This document shows, piece after piece, positions 47,102-60,115 of a stretch of 64,000 bases of DNA. A program made the translations under genes and the position numbers. The stretch comes from Mycolicibacterium mucogenicum DSM 44124 (lineage in GTDB: Bacteria > Actinomycetota > Actinomycetes > Mycobacteriales > Mycobacteriaceae), in the NCBI RefSeq assembly GCF_005670685.2, contig NZ_CP062008.1:5704001-5768000 (forward strand), written 5' to 3'. Position 1 is the stretch's first letter; every line of letters starts with the position of its first letter. The notes under the pieces are model-generated. The model did no database searches. It was not told where the DNA came from and worked only from the letters and a program-made list of their open reading frames with translations.

Positions 47102-50100
47102 CTACTTCCCGGCCTGGACCTGGTTGATGGCCTGGCTCATGTGCGCCCCGACCTTGGCAATGTACGGCTCGTCGATGGCCTGGATGTGCTCGCCGCCGAT
47201 ATTCACGACCTCCAGATCGGGAGCGAACTCGCCCCACCCGCCGTCGGGCTGGCGGGTGGCGTACGCCGGTTCGAACACGATCGCGTCGTCGTGGTAGCGG
47301 TCTGCCATGTAGAGCACGACGTGGCCGTCGTACGGCTGGATGTCGATGGTGTCCAGCGCACGGTTGTCGAGGTACGACGTGCGCTGGTGCTCGATGATGC
47401 CGCCCGGAATCTGCACGCCGCTCTGCGCGACGATGTCCAGCACGAACTTCACCTGCCCCTCGTCGTCGAGCTTCTCCAGTTCCTCGTACGGAATCTCCGG
47501 AACCTCGACGTTGAAGGTGCGCTCGGCGAAGCGGGCGTAGCGATCCCAGCGGGCGCGCATGCCGGCCTGGCTCTTGTCGATCGGCGTGCCGGGTCGCACG
47601 CAGTCGATCAACCCGACGTACCGGACGTCAGCGCCGGCCTGCTTGAGCCCGATGGCGCAGGCGTAGGCCAGCGCGCCGCCCAGCGACCAACCGGCCAGGA
47701 CGAACGGGCCCTTGTGCATCTCCAGCAGCTTCGGCACGTACTCGGCGGCGCGCTCCTCGATGGAGCCCTCGACGCGTTCGATGCCGTAGACCGGGATGTC
47801 CTCGGGCAAGCGCTTCAACAGCGGCTCGTAGACCACCGTCGAACCACCGGCCGGGTGGAAGACGAACAGGGGTACCTGCGGCCCATCTTCTTTCGGTGCT
47901 CGCAGGGTGCGGACGAAGCCGTCCACCACGCCGTCTTCCAGCTGATCACGCACGATCGTGGACAGCTCTTCGATCGTCTTGGCCGCACGCACCTGCTCGA
48001 CGGTCACGATGCCCTCGGCGCGCTCGGAGAGCCGCTCGGACAGCTTGGTCGCGGTCGCGTCGTCGACGGCCGGCAGCTCGTTGAAGATGCCGCCCGGCGA
48101 CTTGCCGGTGACGATCGCCCACGTCGCGAAGGTGACGCGCTCAGCCGCGTCGCGCGGTGGCACGTCGGCGCCGAGCGCCTCGGTGACCGCCTCCTGCGTG
48201 AGGACCTTGGCGGCAGCCGCAGCTGCCGTGGCCTGGTTCGGTCCGGCCGGTCCCGACGGGTTCGTCGGCGGCGGCGGGACGGCCGGGCCGGACGGGTTCG
48301 TCGGGGGCGGCGGAACCTCGAGCGCGGCAGCGGAATCCGTCGCGATGTCGGCGGCCGCCGGCTTGGCGTCGTCCTTGTCGGCCAGCGGGTGTCCGGCCTC
48401 GGCCAGCTTGGCCTCCAGCTCGGCGACCGTCGTTGCGCCACCCATCAGTTCGGCCTGCGCGGCGGCGATCTCCTCGGCCGTCTGCCCCTTCTGTGCCTCG
48501 GCAAGCTGACCGACCTCGTCGCGGTGCTCGATGGCGTAGTGGATCAGCTTCTCCACCGCGTACAGGTTGGCGTCACGCACCGCGGTCAGCTGGATCGGCG
48601 GCAGGTCGAAGTCGTACTCGACGCGGTTCTTGATCCGGACCGCCATGAGCGAGTCCAGACCCAGCTCGATCAGCGGGACCTCCCACGGCAGGTCCTCGGG
48701 CTCGTAACCCATGGCGCCACCGACGATGGCACCCAACCGGTCAGCGACAGTCTCACCGGAATCCGGCGACCACTTCTTGAAACCGGCGGCCAGGCCGGCA
48801 CCCGCGGTCAGGTTGTCCTGCAGGATCGCGGCGTCGTCTTCGGGTTCCGGTGCGGCTGCGGCAGTTTCGGCCACCGATGCACCGACGGCGGCCGGCAGCG
48901 CCGTGCCACCCATGGCGACCGGCAGGGCCGCACCATCGCCACCGCGGGTGACGACGGCGTCGTACACCAGCGTGAAGGACTCGCCCATGCGGGCGTGCAC
49001 CTGCACCGTGCCGCCACCGGGGTGCCGGGTCAGCGTGGTGACCAGGCGCGAGCCCTCACCCGGGATGGCGCGCTGCTCGAACGCGGTCAGCGCCGCATCC
49101 GGAAGCACCTGCGCCGCAGCGGCTTTCACCAGCTTGGCCAGCGCCGCAGCGTCGACCTCGCCGCGCGGGGCGTACTCCCACACGTGCCGGCCGTCCGGGG
49201 TGGCGACGTGGCTGCCCGGCTCGATGGCCGAGCTGTCGGCGGTGAAGTGCGCGTCCAGCCAGTGCGGCTTGCGCTTGAAGCGCGTCGGCGGAATCGGCGC
49301 GTAGTCGACGGCCGGGTTCTCGGCCGGCGAGAACAGCGTCCGGAAGTCCAGGTCATGGCCGTGCACGAACAGCTGCGCCATGGCGTTGGTCATCGAGTCG
49401 ACCTCGTCCTGCTTGCGGGCGAGGGTCGGGATCAGCTGACCGTCATGCAGGCCGGCCGACATGGTGGTGAGCCCAACCTGCATGAGCGCCACCGGGTTCG
49501 GCGCGAGCTCGAGGAAGGTCGTGTGCCCGTTGTCGACGGCGTTGCGGATGCCGTGGGTGAAGTAGACGCTGTGGCGCAGCCCCTTCTTCCAGTAGTCGAC
49601 ATCGTGGATCGGCTCGGCGCCGGCCCGGATCAGCTGACCCTCGTGCACCGTCGAGTAGTAGGCCGTCTGCAGCGGGTGCGGTTCGATGCCCTGGATTTCC
49701 GCGGAGAGCTCGCCGAGCAGCGGGTCCATCTGCTGCGTGTGGCTGGCGCCCTTGGTCTGCATCTTGCGGGCGAACTTGCCCTCGGATTCGGCGCGGGCGA
49801 TGATCGCGTCGACCTGCTCTGGCGGACCGCCGATGACGGTCTGGGTCGGGGCGGCGTAGACGCACACCTCGAGGCCCGGGAAGTCGGCGAAGACCGTCTT
49901 GATCTCCTCGGCCGAGTACTCGACGAGCGCCATCAGGCGGATGTACTCGCCGAACAGCATGGCCTCGCCCTCACCCATGAGGTGGGCGCGCGAGCAGATG
50001 GTGCGGGTGGCGTCGGCCAGCGACAGACCACCGGAGAAGTAGGCCGCGGCCGCCTCACCGAGCGACTGACCAACCACCGCACCGGGTTTCGCGCCGTGCG

Positions 50101-52537
50101 CCTTCAGCAGCTCGCCGAGCGCGATCTGCAGCGCGAAGATCACGGTCTGGACGACCTCGATGGGGTATTCGCAGGTCTCGTTGGTGTAGTCGATGGCGTC
50201 GTCGAGGATCAGCTCGACGACGGAGTAGCCGCGCTCATCCTGGATGTGCGCGTCGACCTTGTTGATCCACTCGGCGAAGATCGGATCGTTCAGGTACAGG
50301 CTCTTGCCCATCTTGCGGTGCTGCGCACCGAAACCGGCGAGCACCCACACCGGGCCGTTGGTGACCGGGCCGTCGGCGGCCAGCACCAGCGGGCTCTGCT
50401 TGCCCTCGGCCAGGGCCCGCAGACCCTTGACGGCTTCGTCGTGGTCGTGCGCGAGAACCACTGCGCGCGAACGGCCGTGGTTACGGCGCGACAGCGAGCG
50501 ACCGATCGACTCCAGCGAGTAGGACCGGCCCTTCTCGCTGTCGATCCAGTCCGCCAGCTCGGCGGCAGCGGCCTTCTTGCGCGAGGTCAGGAAGCCCGAA
50601 ACTGCCAGCGGCACAATGCGCTTGACCGGCTCGGCGGCTTCCAGCTCGGCGCGGCCGGCCTCGATCAGCTCCAGCGCCCGCTCGGTCAGACCGGGGAGCT
50701 CGGGCTCGTCGTCGGTCTCGTAGCCGTAGAACTCGGCGTCGCCACGCGTGTCGTTGTCGTCGTCGATGAACTCGCCGTACTCGTCCATCTTGACGCCACC
50801 GACGTAGACGGCGCCCGCGTCCGAGGCCGGCTTCTCTTCGGCCACAACCTCTTCGGGCTCGGGCTCGACGAGGTCGCTGGGCAGCACCTGACGCATGACG
50901 AGGTGCGCGTTGGCGCCACCGAAACCGAAACCGGAGACACCGGCGATGGCGTGGCCGCTGTAGCGCGGCCAGTCCGACAGCTCGGCGTTGACCTTGAGAT
51001 GTTCCTTGTCGAAGTCGATGTACGGATTGGGGCCCGCGTAGTTGATCGACGCCGGCAGCTTGTCGTGGTACAGCGCCAGCGTCATCTTCGCGACGCTGGC
51101 CGCACCGGCAGCCGACTCCAGGTGTCCCACATTGGATTTCACCGCACCCAGCAGCGCCGGCTTATCGGCGGCGCGACCGCGGCCGATGACGCGGCCGAGC
51201 GCGTCGGCCTCGATCGGGTCACCCAGGATGGTGCCGGTGCCGTGCGCCTCGATGTAGTCGACGGTCTTGGGATCGATGCCAGCGTCCTTGTACGCCTTAC
51301 GCAGCACCGCTTCCTGCGCGTCGGGGTTGGGGGCCAGCATGCCGTTGGAGCGGCCGTCGTGGTTGATGGCCGAACCGGCGATGATGGCGAGGATCTCGTC
51401 ACCGTCGCGACGGGCGTCGGCGACGCGCTTGAGCACGACCATGCCGCCGCCCTCGGAGCGCGCGTAGCCGTCGGCGTCGGCGCTGAACGACTTGATGCGG
51501 CCGTCCGGCGCCAGGACGCCACCGACCTCGTCGAAACCGACCGTCACCATGGGGGTCACCAGGGCGTTGACGCCACCGGCGAGCACGACGTCGGCCTCAC
51601 CCGACCGCAGCGCCTTGACGCCCTCGTGGATCGCGACCAGCGACGACGAACATGCGGTGTCGATGGCCATCGACGGCCCGCGGAAGTCGAAGAAGTACGA
51701 CACCCGGTTGGCGATGATGCTGCTCGCGGTGCCGGTGATGGCGTACGGGTGCGTGATCGACGGGTCCGAGACCGACAGGAAGCTGTAGTCGTTGGTCGAG
51801 CTGCCGACGAACACACCGACCGACTCGCCGCGCAGCGACGACGCCGGGATACGGGCGAACTCCAGTGCCTCCCAGGTCAATTCGAGCGCCATCCGCTGCT
51901 GCGGATCGATGTTGTCGGCTTCCATCTTGGCCAGCGCGAAGAACTCGGCGTCGAAGCCCTTGATGTCCGACAGGTAGCCGCCGCGGGTGCGGGCCTTGGC
52001 CACGCGCTCGGCGATCCGGGGCTCGGAAAGGAACTCTTCCCAGCGGCCCTCGGGCAGATCGGTGATGGCGTCGCGGCCTTCCAGCAGCGCCTGCCACATC
52101 TCGTCGGGCGTGTTCATGTCACCCGGGAAACGGGTGGCCAGGCCGACGATGGCGATGTTCATCGCGTCGTCGTCGGCGTCGCGGGACCAGTCCTCGGCAT
52201 TCGCCGCGTCGATGTCTTCCTCGGGCTCGCCCTCGATGATGACCTGCGCCAGCGACTCGATGGTCGGGTGCCGGAACGCCACCGTCGCGGTCAGCGTGAC
52301 GCCGGTGAGGTCCTCGATGTCGGACGCCATGGCGACCGCGTCGCGCGACGCCAGACCGAGCTCGACCATAGGCACCGACTCATTGATGGAGTCCGCCGGC
52401 TGTCCGGTGGCATTGGCCACCCAGTTACGCAGCCACTCCCGCATCTCGGGCACGGACATGCCATTGGCCCGCGCGGGTTCCTGCCCCTCCTGCGGCGAAG
52501 TGTCGATTTCGTTCGAATTGTCTTCGGTGTCAGTCAT
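47102..52537 (-). CDS. pks13: Mycolic acid condensing polyketide synthase Pks13
   Basis: 1811 residues from the ATG at 52537 (a GTG two codons upstream is also possible); M. tuberculosis has 1733. Domain order: N-terminal ACP (phosphopantetheine Ser64 in LASRDAV), ketosynthase (Cys296 in DTACSSSL), acyltransferase (Ser825 in GQSLGEA), second ACP (Ser1296 in GLDSLMAV), thioesterase (Ser1618 in GWSLGGA). It joins the meromycoloyl and carboxyacyl chains into the mycolate precursor and transfers it to trehalose. The ACP2-thioesterase linker is ~85 residues longer than in M. tuberculosis and has a Pro-rich duplication. Located between fadD32 and accD4, its direct partners. Confidence 0.96.
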   Translation of the reverse strand: MTDTEDNSNEIDTSPQEGQEPARANGMSVPEMREWLRNWVANATGQPADSINESVPMVELGLASRDAVAMASDIEDLTGVTLTATVAFRHPTIESLAQVIIEGEPEEDIDAANAEDWSRDADDDAMNIAIVGLATRFPGDMNTPDEMWQALLEGRDAITDLPEGRWEEFLSEPRIAERVAKARTRGGYLSDIKGFDAEFFALAKMEADNIDPQQRMALELTWEALEFARIPASSLRGESVGVFVGSSTNDYSFLSVSDPSITHPYAITGTASSIIANRVSYFFDFRGPSMAIDTACSSSLVAIHEGVKALRSGEADVVLAGGVNALVTPMVTVGFDEVGGVLAPDGRIKSFSADADGYARSEGGGMVVLKRVADARRDGDEILAIIAGSAINHDGRSNGMLAPNPDAQEAVLRKAYKDAGIDPKTVDYIEAHGTGTILGDPIEADALGRVIGRGRAADKPALLGAVKSNVGHLESAAGAASVAKMTLALYHDKLPASINYAGPNPYIDFDKEHLKVNAELSDWPRYSGHAIAGVSGFGFGGANAHLVMRQVLPSDLVEPEPEEVVAEEKPASDAGAVYVGGVKMDEYGEFIDDDNDTRGDAEFYGYETDDEPELPGLTERALELIEAGRAELEAAEPVKRIVPLAVSGFLTSRKKAAAAELADWIDSEKGRSYSLESIGRSLSRRNHGRSRAVVLAHDHDEAVKGLRALAEGKQSPLVLAADGPVTNGPVWVLAGFGAQHRKMGKSLYLNDPIFAEWINKVDAHIQDERGYSVVELILDDAIDYTNETCEYPIEVVQTVIFALQIALGELLKAHGAKPGAVVGQSLGEAAAAYFSGGLSLADATRTICSRAHLMGEGEAMLFGEYIRLMALVEYSAEEIKTVFADFPGLEVCVYAAPTQTVIGGPPEQVDAIIARAESEGKFARKMQTKGASHTQQMDPLLGELSAEIQGIEPHPLQTAYYSTVHEGQLIRAGAEPIHDVDYWKKGLRHSVYFTHGIRNAVDNGHTTFLELAPNPVALMQVGLTTMSAGLHDGQLIPTLARKQDEVDSMTNAMAQLFVHGHDLDFRTLFSPAENPAVDYAPIPPTRFKRKPHWLDAHFTADSSAIEPGSHVATPDGRHVWEYAPRGEVDAAALAKLVKAAAAQVLPDAALTAFEQRAIPGEGSRLVTTLTRHPGGGTVQVHARMGESFTLVYDAVVTRGGDGAALPVAMGGTALPAAVGASVAETAAAAPEPEDDAAILQDNLTAGAGLAAGFKKWSPDSGETVADRLGAIVGGAMGYEPEDLPWEVPLIELGLDSLMAVRIKNRVEYDFDLPPIQLTAVRDANLYAVEKLIHYAIEHRDEVGQLAEAQKGQTAEEIAAAQAELMGGATTVAELEAKLAEAGHPLADKDDAKPAAADIATDSAAALEVPPPPTNPSGPAVPPPPTNPSGPAGPNQATAAAAAAKVLTQEAVTEALGADVPPRDAAERVTFATWAIVTGKSPGGIFNELPAVDDATATKLSERLSERAEGIVTVEQVRAAKTIEELSTIVRDQLEDGVVDGFVRTLRAPKEDGPQVPLFVFHPAGGSTVVYEPLLKRLPEDIPVYGIERVEGSIEERAAEYVPKLLEMHKGPFVLAGWSLGGALAYACAIGLKQAGADVRYVGLIDCVRPGTPIDKSQAGMRARWDRYARFAERTFNVEVPEIPYEELEKLDDEGQVKFVLDIVAQSGVQIPGGIIEHQRTSYLDNRALDTIDIQPYDGHVVLYMADRYHDDAIVFEPAYATRQPDGGWGEFAPDLEVVNIGGEHIQAIDEPYIAKVGAHMSQAINQVQAGK
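48245..48316 (-). repeat. Duplicated 12-residue Pro-rich unit in the Pks13 linker
   Basis: Two 36-base tandem units (48245-48280 and 48281-48316) each encode [12 protein letters not shown], between the second ACP and the thioesterase. It is likely a flexible spacer. Confidence 0.8.
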
Positions 52538-52582
52538 TTTCACTGTTCACTTTCGCCGCCGGACAGGGGAGCCGGGTGAGGG

Positions 52583-54466
52583 TCAGTTCAGATCGTCGGG
52601 GAAGGCGTTGGCCACCTTGCCGCTGCGCAGCGTGCCGTCCAGGTACGCCGCACGGGTGGCCCGGCGGCCGATCTTGCCGCTGGAGGTACGGGGAATGGCG
52701 CCGGCCGCGGTCAGCAGCACGTCGCGCACGGTGACGCCGTGACGCACCGCGATGGCCGCGCGGATGTCGTCGACGATCGGTTGCGGTTCGAGCTTGTGCG
52801 CACCCGGGGCCCGCTCGGCGACGATGACCAGCTGCTCGGAGCTGTCGTCGGGATCGCGCTTGAGGCCCGAGTGGGCGTCGGCGAAGACCTGGTCCGGCAG
52901 TTGGTTGGCCGGCACCGAGAACGCCGCGACGTAGCCGACGCGCAGCGCCTTGCTGGCCTCCTGCGCCGAGTACTCGAGGTCCTGCGGGTAATGGTTGCGG
53001 CCGTCGATGATCACCAGGTCCTTGACGCGACCGGTGATGTACAGCTCGCCGTCGTGGTAGGCGCCGTAGTCGCCGGTGCGCACCCACGTGGCGTCGTCGG
53101 CAGCGCCCTCGGCATGCGACGGGTTGGTGCGCGACTTGAGGGTGTTCTGGAACGTCTCGACGGTCTCTTCGGGCTTGCCCCAGTAGCCGGTGCCCATGTT
53201 GGCGCCGCTGATCCAGATTTCACCGATCTGGCCGTCGGGCAGCTCGGTGGCGGTCTCGGCGTCCACGATGACGGCCCACTCGTCGACACCGATCTTGCCG
53301 GCGCCGGCCTGCGCGACCGCCTTCGGCGAATCGTCCGGGACCACCACGAAGGTGCCGGTGTTGAGGGCGTCGCGGTCCACCGACACGATGGTCGGCTCGT
53401 CGGACGACGGCGTGGTCGACACGAACAGCGTCGCCTCGGCCAGGCCGTACGACGGCTTGATGGCCTTGGACGGGAAGCCGAACGGGCCGAACGCCTCGTT
53501 GAACCGGCGCACGGTGGCGGCCGAGATCGGCTCGCTGCCGTTCAGCACGGCCTTGACGTTCGACAGATCGATCGGTTCCTTGGGCACGCCACGGGCGGCG
53601 GCGTGGTCGAACGCGAAGTTCGGGGCCACGGAGATGACACCGCCGGTGTCGCCTTCCTTGCGCGCCATCTCACGGATCCAGCGCTCCGGGCGACGGACGA
53701 AGGCGGCCGGGGTCATGAACGTGAAGCTGTGGCCGATCATCGGCGCCAGCAGCGCGGTGATCAGACCCATGTCGTGGAAGAACGGCAGCCAGGACAGACC
53801 GCGGTCGCCCTCTTCGCCCTCGAGGGCCTCGACGACCTGCACCACGTTGGTGGCCAGGTTGAGGTGCGTGATCTGCACACCGGTCGGGATGCGGGTCGAG
53901 CCCGAGGTGTACTGCAGGTAGGCGACGGTGTGCTCGTCGACGTCGTCGAAGGGGATCCAGGTCGCGGCAACCTCGTCCGGCACGGCGTCGACGGCGATGA
54001 CGCGGGGACGCTCGTTGGCCGGGCGGCTGCGGAAGAACTTGCGCACGCCCTCGGCGGCGGCGGTGGTGGTCAGGATGGCGGACGGCTTGCAGTCATCGAG
54101 CACGGCGTGCAGACGGCCGACGTGGCCCGGCTCCGACGGGTCGAACAGCGGCACGGCGATGCGGCCGGAGTACAGGACGCCGTAGAACGCCACGAGGTAC
54201 TCGAGGTTCTGCGGGCACAGGATCGCGACGCGATCGCCGACCTGGGTGACCTGCTGCAGCCGCGCGGCCACCGCCTTGTTGCGGGCGCTGAACTGCGCCC
54301 AGGACAGGTCTTTGGCCTCGCCGTCACGCTCGATGGAGTAGTCCAGGAACCTGAAGGCCAGCCGGTCGCCGCGGACCTTCGCCCAGCGTTCGACGTGCTT
54401 CACGATGCCGGCGCCGTCCGGGAAGGTGATCTTCCCGTTCTTGACGAACGGGTTGTGGAACGCCAT
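52583..54466 (-). CDS. fadD32: Long-chain fatty-acyl-AMP ligase FadD32
   Basis: 627 residues. Activates meromycolic acid as acyl-AMP and loads it on the Pks13 N-terminal ACP. ANL-superfamily motifs: [15 protein letters not shown] (P-loop), [22 protein letters not shown] and the C-terminal [11 protein letters not shown]ys. The FAAL-type insertion is present, which favours the AMP ester over CoA. ATG at 54466, eleven bases behind AGGAG; a TTG immediately upstream is also in frame. It heads the fadD32-pks13-accD4 operon. Confidence 0.95.
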   Translation of the reverse strand: MAFHNPFVKNGKITFPDGAGIVKHVERWAKVRGDRLAFRFLDYSIERDGEAKDLSWAQFSARNKAVAARLQQVTQVGDRVAILCPQNLEYLVAFYGVLYSGRIAVPLFDPSEPGHVGRLHAVLDDCKPSAILTTTAAAEGVRKFFRSRPANERPRVIAVDAVPDEVAATWIPFDDVDEHTVAYLQYTSGSTRIPTGVQITHLNLATNVVQVVEALEGEEGDRGLSWLPFFHDMGLITALLAPMIGHSFTFMTPAAFVRRPERWIREMARKEGDTGGVISVAPNFAFDHAAARGVPKEPIDLSNVKAVLNGSEPISAATVRRFNEAFGPFGFPSKAIKPSYGLAEATLFVSTTPSSDEPTIVSVDRDALNTGTFVVVPDDSPKAVAQAGAGKIGVDEWAVIVDAETATELPDGQIGEIWISGANMGTGYWGKPEETVETFQNTLKSRTNPSHAEGAADDATWVRTGDYGAYHDGELYITGRVKDLVIIDGRNHYPQDLEYSAQEASKALRVGYVAAFSVPANQLPDQVFADAHSGLKRDPDDSSEQLVIVAERAPGAHKLEPQPIVDDIRAAIAVRHGVTVRDVLLTAAGAIPRTSSGKIGRRATRAAYLDGTLRSGKVANAFPDDLN

Positions 54467-54552
54467 CAAAATCTCCTGTCACAGCCTGCCGCGCTGGTTA
54501 CGTCGTATGCGGCCAGTCACGCCAAATCCCGGGAAATGGTACCGGGCGGTAG

Positions 54553-54581
54553 CGATAAGCCACCCCAAGATGCTCAGTCAA
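54553..54581 (-). promoter_or_regulatory. Candidate promoter of fadD32-pks13-accD4
   Basis: On the - strand: TTGACT (54576-54581), 17-base spacer, TTATCG (54553-54558). It would give a leader of about 80 bases. The -35 is good and the -10 weak. The rest of the 238-base gap (54467-54707) shows nothing else clear. Confidence 0.35.
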
Positions 54582-54707
54582 TGATAAGACCGTGCTCTTA
54601 GCTATCTCTTAATGTTAGGTGACGCGTATTCGCAGGCCAAATCGCCCCACCGCTTCGGCGGGCCGAACATGGACCCAGTTGTACTCGTCAGTAGCCAACG
54701 CCTGATG

Positions 54708-55727
54708 TCAGCCGTGTTTGGGGTGCGGCGCGTTGTCGACGAGGTCCTTGGCCCAGTTCAGTGTCCACTGCGTGGAGGTCTGCCCGTCAAGGGTCCAGAA
54801 CTGCGGCGTGTTGTACAGCGCGTGCACCGGTCCCGCCGCGCTACCGGACAGCGTCGCCAGCGTGCTGGGCAGGTTCACGACGTTGAACGCCTCGGTCGGC
54901 GCGGCGCAGATCAGGTCGCCCTTACCGCAGATCTCGTTGACCCGGTCGTTGAGCGCACCGAAACCGCCGACGCGCGGTCCGGTCATGTTGAGCCCGAGCA
55001 TGCCGAGCGGCAGTTCGTGCAGCGTGATCTCGGCGCCCTGGCCGGGAGGGTTGGGGCCGATGTCCTTGCCCACGTCGGGCTGGCGGCGGCCGTCGGCGAT
55101 CAATGTCACGCCGAGCACCAGGTCCTGGTCGATGGGACCGCGGCCGTTGCCGATGTCACTGGCGATGTCGCCGGCGATCACCGCGCCCTGCGAGAAGCCG
55201 ATGATGACGAAGCTCGTCAGCGGGCACCGGTTGTTGATGTCCGTGATGGCTTCGACGGCCTTCTTCTTGCCCTCTTCGCGGCTGTCGTTGTACGACATCT
55301 GGTTGTCCGCGGCCAGCGGGTTATGGAACTGCGCGGTGTAGGGCACCGTGTACTGCGCCAACCGGTCGGCGCCGAACTGCTGACCGAGCGGGTTGCTGAC
55401 ATTCAGAAGCAGCGCGATCGGGAACGACGGCGTCGGGTTCAGCGGGTCGAGCGCCCGCGAGGACTCCCAGGTGCCCGGGATCGAGATCAGCTGCACATCG
55501 GGGCAGTCGGCCGACTGGTAGGCCGGACGCGGCTTCGACGGCTTCGTGGTGGGACCGGACGTCGGCCCTGAGGTGGGCGGCAGCGCCGTTGGAGGCCCAG
55601 GAATCTCACCGGGCTGACGCAGCCACACCACGATCGCGAAGGCGACCACGATGACCAGCAGGGCCACCGCACCCGCCGCGGCAATGGCGAGGATGCGATG
55701 GCGGCGGCGGCGATTGTTGGTGGCCAT
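54708..55727 (-). CDS. culp6: Cutinase-like phospholipase/thioesterase Culp6 (Rv3802c)
   Basis: 339 residues. An N-terminal basic segment (NNRRRRHR) and one membrane anchor (~residues 12-32) are followed by a Pro/Thr-rich linker and a cutinase-fold domain with Ser179 in GFSQGAV, as in Rv3802. Rv3802 is an essential envelope lipase with phospholipase and thioesterase activity, and it lies in the mycolate cluster in M. tuberculosis too. The Asp/His of the triad probably lie in the C-terminal third. Confidence 0.92.
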   Translation of the reverse strand: MATNNRRRRHRILAIAAAGAVALLVIVVAFAIVVWLRQPGEIPGPPTALPPTSGPTSGPTTKPSKPRPAYQSADCPDVQLISIPGTWESSRALDPLNPTPSFPIALLLNVSNPLGQQFGADRLAQYTVPYTAQFHNPLAADNQMSYNDSREEGKKKAVEAITDINNRCPLTSFVIIGFSQGAVIAGDIASDIGNGRGPIDQDLVLGVTLIADGRRQPDVGKDIGPNPPGQGAEITLHELPLGMLGLNMTGPRVGGFGALNDRVNEICGKGDLICAAPTEAFNVVNLPSTLATLSGSAAGPVHALYNTPQFWTLDGQTSTQWTLNWAKDLVDNAPHPKHG

Positions 55728-55841
55728 GTGGTGTGAGGTCTCCTGCGGGCTGAATCAAGCGGTTGTCATCCGAATCTAGTCAGCAGGCATCACGGACTGG
55801 TCACGCCGGCGGGTTCCGTCGGCAATGTCACTCCGGTTGAG

Positions 55842-56738
55842 CTAGCGGATGACGCTCACCAATTCGCCCGACATGGCACCCAGCTGACCGCTCCAACTGC
55901 CCCAGTCGTGCTGCGGGCCGTCCGGGAAGTCGAAGTGCCCGTTGTGGCCGCCCACGCTGCGGTAATGCGCGTAGAAGGCGCGGTTGCTGCCCTGCGCCTG
56001 GTCGCAGTAACCGATCATCGCGGCCGGGTCACTGCAGGTGACCGTCGACGGGCTGAACACCCAGATTCGGGTGTTGTTCTGGTTCAGCAGGCTCACGTGC
56101 ACATCCGGGTCATGCCACTTCCAGCGACCCAGCTGCGGGGCGCCCCACATGCCGTAGGTGTCCACACCGCCGAACTCGCGCATTCCGGCGGTGATGGCGC
56201 CGTTGAACGTCGTCGACGACGGGGTCAGGAATCCCGACAGCGAGCCCGCGAAGCGGAACCGGTCCGGGTGGAACTCGGCGAGGGCCAACGCGGCGGTGCC
56301 GCCCTGTGCCGCTCCGACGACGCCGTGGCCGTTCGGGGCCAGGCCCTTGGTGGCGGCCAGATAGTCCGGCAGCTCCTGACTCAGGAACGTCTCCCACTGC
56401 TTGCTGCCGTCCTGCTCCCAGTTGGTGTAGAAGCTGAACGCGCCACCGGCCGGTGCGACCACCGAGATGCCCTTACCGGCCAGCGTGCCCATGGCATTGC
56501 CTGCGGTGACCCAGTTGCTCACGTCCGGGCCGGCGTTGAAGGCGTCGAGGAGATACACGGCGTGCGGGCCACCGGCCTGGAACGTCACCGGGATGTCCCG
56601 GCCCATCGCGGCCGAGGGCACCATCAGCGTCTCCACGCCCGCGGCGTGCGCGGTTCCGGTACCCGTCAGGAGGCCGCCGGCCAGCACTACCGCCGCCGCC
56701 GTCGCGGCCATCGTCCGGAACATTGCCTGCAGCCCCAT
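55842..56738 (-). CDS. fbpD: MPT51/FbpD, antigen 85-related protein without catalytic Ser
   Basis: 298 residues from the ATG at 56738. Signal peptide ending near TAHAAG. Antigen 85 fold, but the nucleophile elbow is GAAQGG where FbpA has GLSMAG, so the Ser is replaced by Ala. This is a known trait of MPT51, thought to be a non-enzymatic, matrix- or sugar-binding member. A GTG at 56750 is an alternative start, but GGTGAGG suits the ATG. It lies between fbpA and culp6, as in M. tuberculosis. Confidence 0.93.
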   Translation of the reverse strand: MGLQAMFRTMAATAAAVVLAGGLLTGTGTAHAAGVETLMVPSAAMGRDIPVTFQAGGPHAVYLLDAFNAGPDVSNWVTAGNAMGTLAGKGISVVAPAGGAFSFYTNWEQDGSKQWETFLSQELPDYLAATKGLAPNGHGVVGAAQGGTAALALAEFHPDRFRFAGSLSGFLTPSSTTFNGAITAGMREFGGVDTYGMWGAPQLGRWKWHDPDVHVSLLNQNNTRIWVFSPSTVTCSDPAAMIGYCDQAQGSNRAFYAHYRSVGGHNGHFDFPDGPQHDWGSWSGQLGAMSGELVSVIR

Positions 56739-56881
56739 AACCAACCTCACCTGTTCGTGATCGTCGAGCGTCCTGAACCCGCGTTGTAGTGAACCACATC
56801 ACCTCGACAGATGTCCCGGACAAGGGGAGGGAACGTTGCCAGCGGATGGGGTGATATTCGTCTACCCCTACGTAAACGACT

Positions 56882-56910
56882 GGCGGCGACGACCCGTGAA
56901 GGTCGCCGCC
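56882..56910 (-). terminator. Hairpin downstream of fbpA
   Basis: Nine-base stem GGCGGCGAC (56882-56890) with 56902-56910 and an 11-base loop, about 46 bases beyond the fbpA stop. The arms can extend further with a three-base bulge. Confidence 0.5.
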
Positions 56911-56955
56911 GCCAGTGCGAGTTGTTGCCAGAGGATTTACCTCAGGATCAGGTTG

Positions 56956-57975
<1,020 letters not shown>

Positions 57976-58120
57976 CTATGACGGCGTACGGACAACCCTC
58001 ATCCCCGCCTCTGCCGTTGAGGTGACGATCAGGCCGGGCGCACACGCCCGAGTGGTTATCGCCGCATGGTTCACCGGCGTTACCTACGCTTCAGACCGTG
58101 CCAGCGCTCGTGCGCTGAAA

Positions 58121-60115
58121 CTACGGACCGGTAGCCGGTAAGCCAGTGTAAGGGGTCGACAGCCTCGGAGGCACATCGAGCCCACAGCGGTGCAGCTCGT
58201 ATAACGGCACGCGATCGATCCGGTAACGCGTAAATGTGAACGCGTGTACCAGATTTGACATGAACCGATGGAAGCCCATGGGAGCCCGCACCGAACTCAA
58301 CATCGTCTCCGTCTCCGGGCACGTCAGCGCGACCGCCGCCTGCGCCACCCAGTCCTGGTCCAGATACGTCGGAATCCACGGTGGTTTGCGCAGGAACGGC
58401 CCCTCGGCGACGGCCCAGTCCGGGAACAGGTCCTTGTCGTGGCCGATGCGCGCGTCATCCAGTCGTGCCGTGTGCGCGGCCAGCGGGTTGGCCAGCCCGA
58501 TCTGGTCGATCACCCGGACCTCGAGCGGCAGGTTCATGCCCATCATGCCCAGGTTGGTGAAAAAGACTGTGTGTGGACCCTTTTCGAACCAGTTGGGCGG
58601 CGGCGGCGACGTCGGGTCCGGTACCGGCGGCGGCATGGCCGGAACCACGTCCCACTGGTCGTAGTTGCCCGACGGCAGCAGCAGTGCGCCGACCGGGGTG
58701 TTGTCGATGGCCGTCAGTACCGCCCGCATGCGCGGGTAGTCGAGGTAGTCGGCAGCCGTCAGCGGGTGCGCGTGCCCGGTGGCCTGCGAGTAGAAGCGCC
58801 GTTCGTCGACGATGCCCGAGTAGGTCACCCGGGTGGCGTCGTACCCGAGCCCCGGTGAGTTGGCGGCCCACAGCGACCAGCCGACCACCGCCAGCCACAG
58901 GACCGTCGTCGTACCGGCCAGCGCGTAGCCGACCTCGCGGGCGATGTTCTTACCGTCGGGCAGCACGATCGGGATCACCGCCACCGGGATGACCAGGCAG
59001 AACAGCGGCACCAGCAGCACTCGGCCGTGCATGAAGTCACCGCCCTGGCGCAGCCAGTACAGGCCCTGCACCAGGCCGCTGCCGGCCATGAAAACAACTA
59101 CGGCCGTGGGACTTTGAATCCGGCGGGCCAAAAGGCTGTAGCCGCGGGGCGCGGTCTGGCCCCACCACGGCCGGCTGTGAGTGACGAACAACACAATCGC
59201 CAGCGCCACGGTCAGCACCGCGGGGATCCACAACAGGTAGGGCCGGTTGAAGTTGCCGAGGTAGACGAAGCCCTGCTGCCACTTGGATCCGGTGGCGTCC
59301 TTGGCCAGCGCGGTGATGGGCACCAGCAGGCCGTAGTAGCCCATCCGGAAGATCTCGTAGGCGATCGGGAGCAGACCACCGGCCACCAGGATCACGACGC
59401 GGCGGCGCTTGCCCCGGGCCGCGACCAGCTGCATGACGAGCGCCACCCCGCCGATCAAGGCGAGTTCGGGGCGTACCAGGACCGACAGGCCGGCCAGACA
59501 GGCCAGGGCGCCGTCGAACCGGGCGCTGGTGGCGTTGGCATCAGCTTCGCGGGCCTCGGGCGGGGCCACGCGCAAGGCCTGCGACCAGCACACCATCATC
59601 CACCAGAGCAGCCCGAGGTAGGCCATGACGAGGCCGTTCTCCAGGCCCGACGTCGCGAAGTCACGCGCCGGCGGCACGGCCATGTAGACGAGGGCGCCGG
59701 CCGGCACCAACAGCGCGCGGCGGCCCCTCAGGCCGGGGGCGTACAGCCGGCCGGTGCCGAGCATCGCGAAGACCAGGCCCGCCACGCTCAGCGTCAGCGC
59801 CAACGCCAGGGCCACGTACTCGAGCTGCACCGAGCCACCGATCCAGGCACCGAGGGTGACCAGATAGGTCCACAGCGTCGAGGTGTTGGACTCGACGCGC
59901 TCACCGACGTTGAAGACGGGACCGTTGCCGGCCAACAGGTTTCGCACCGTGCGCAGCACGATGAGGCCGTCGTCCGCGATCCACCGGCGCTGCCAGGCGC
60001 CCCAGCCGAACAACGCGGCGGACACCACGACGCTCAACCACAGGCTGATCCGCGCGGCCCGGCCATACGGGAAGACCGGCCCGCGCAGCAATTGCTGTGC
60101 GGGCGAATCGATCAC
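58121..60115 (-). CDS. aftB: Terminal beta-1,2-arabinofuranosyltransferase AftB
   Basis: 664 residues. GT-C enzyme that caps arabinan with beta-1,2-Araf, the site of mycolylation. The first periplasmic loop has RRWIADDGLIVLRT with the acidic pair. About ten membrane helices run to residue ~420, then a soluble C-terminal domain (VRVIDQIGLANPLAAHTARL). The GTG overlaps the ubiA stop (GTGA). Orthologue of Rv3805c by position. Confidence 0.93.
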   Translation of the reverse strand: MIDSPAQQLLRGPVFPYGRAARISLWLSVVVSAALFGWGAWQRRWIADDGLIVLRTVRNLLAGNGPVFNVGERVESNTSTLWTYLVTLGAWIGGSVQLEYVALALALTLSVAGLVFAMLGTGRLYAPGLRGRRALLVPAGALVYMAVPPARDFATSGLENGLVMAYLGLLWWMMVCWSQALRVAPPEAREADANATSARFDGALACLAGLSVLVRPELALIGGVALVMQLVAARGKRRRVVILVAGGLLPIAYEIFRMGYYGLLVPITALAKDATGSKWQQGFVYLGNFNRPYLLWIPAVLTVALAIVLFVTHSRPWWGQTAPRGYSLLARRIQSPTAVVVFMAGSGLVQGLYWLRQGGDFMHGRVLLVPLFCLVIPVAVIPIVLPDGKNIAREVGYALAGTTTVLWLAVVGWSLWAANSPGLGYDATRVTYSGIVDERRFYSQATGHAHPLTAADYLDYPRMRAVLTAIDNTPVGALLLPSGNYDQWDVVPAMPPPVPDPTSPPPPNWFEKGPHTVFFTNLGMMGMNLPLEVRVIDQIGLANPLAAHTARLDDARIGHDKDLFPDWAVAEGPFLRKPPWIPTYLDQDWVAQAAVALTCPETETMLSSVRAPMGFHRFMSNLVHAFTFTRYRIDRVPLYELHRCGLDVPPRLSTPYTGLPATGP

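Noticed and set aside
44578..47127. Open frame of 849 codons on the + strand across the RDD operon and accD4
   Set aside because: It crosses several real genes, an intergenic hairpin and has no recognisable domain or start signal.
46574..52579. Open reading frame of 2001 codons on the + strand opposite pks13 and accD4
   Set aside because: It is the antisense of two certain genes with all motifs intact. Its product is a monotonous Arg/Asp/Gly/Val/His mix with no domain. Long antisense openings are expected at this GC content.
56287..56325. Loss of the catalytic Ser in the 55842-56738 gene as a pseudogene sign
   Set aside because: MPT51/FbpD is known to lack the Ser across mycobacteria; the frame and signal peptide are intact.
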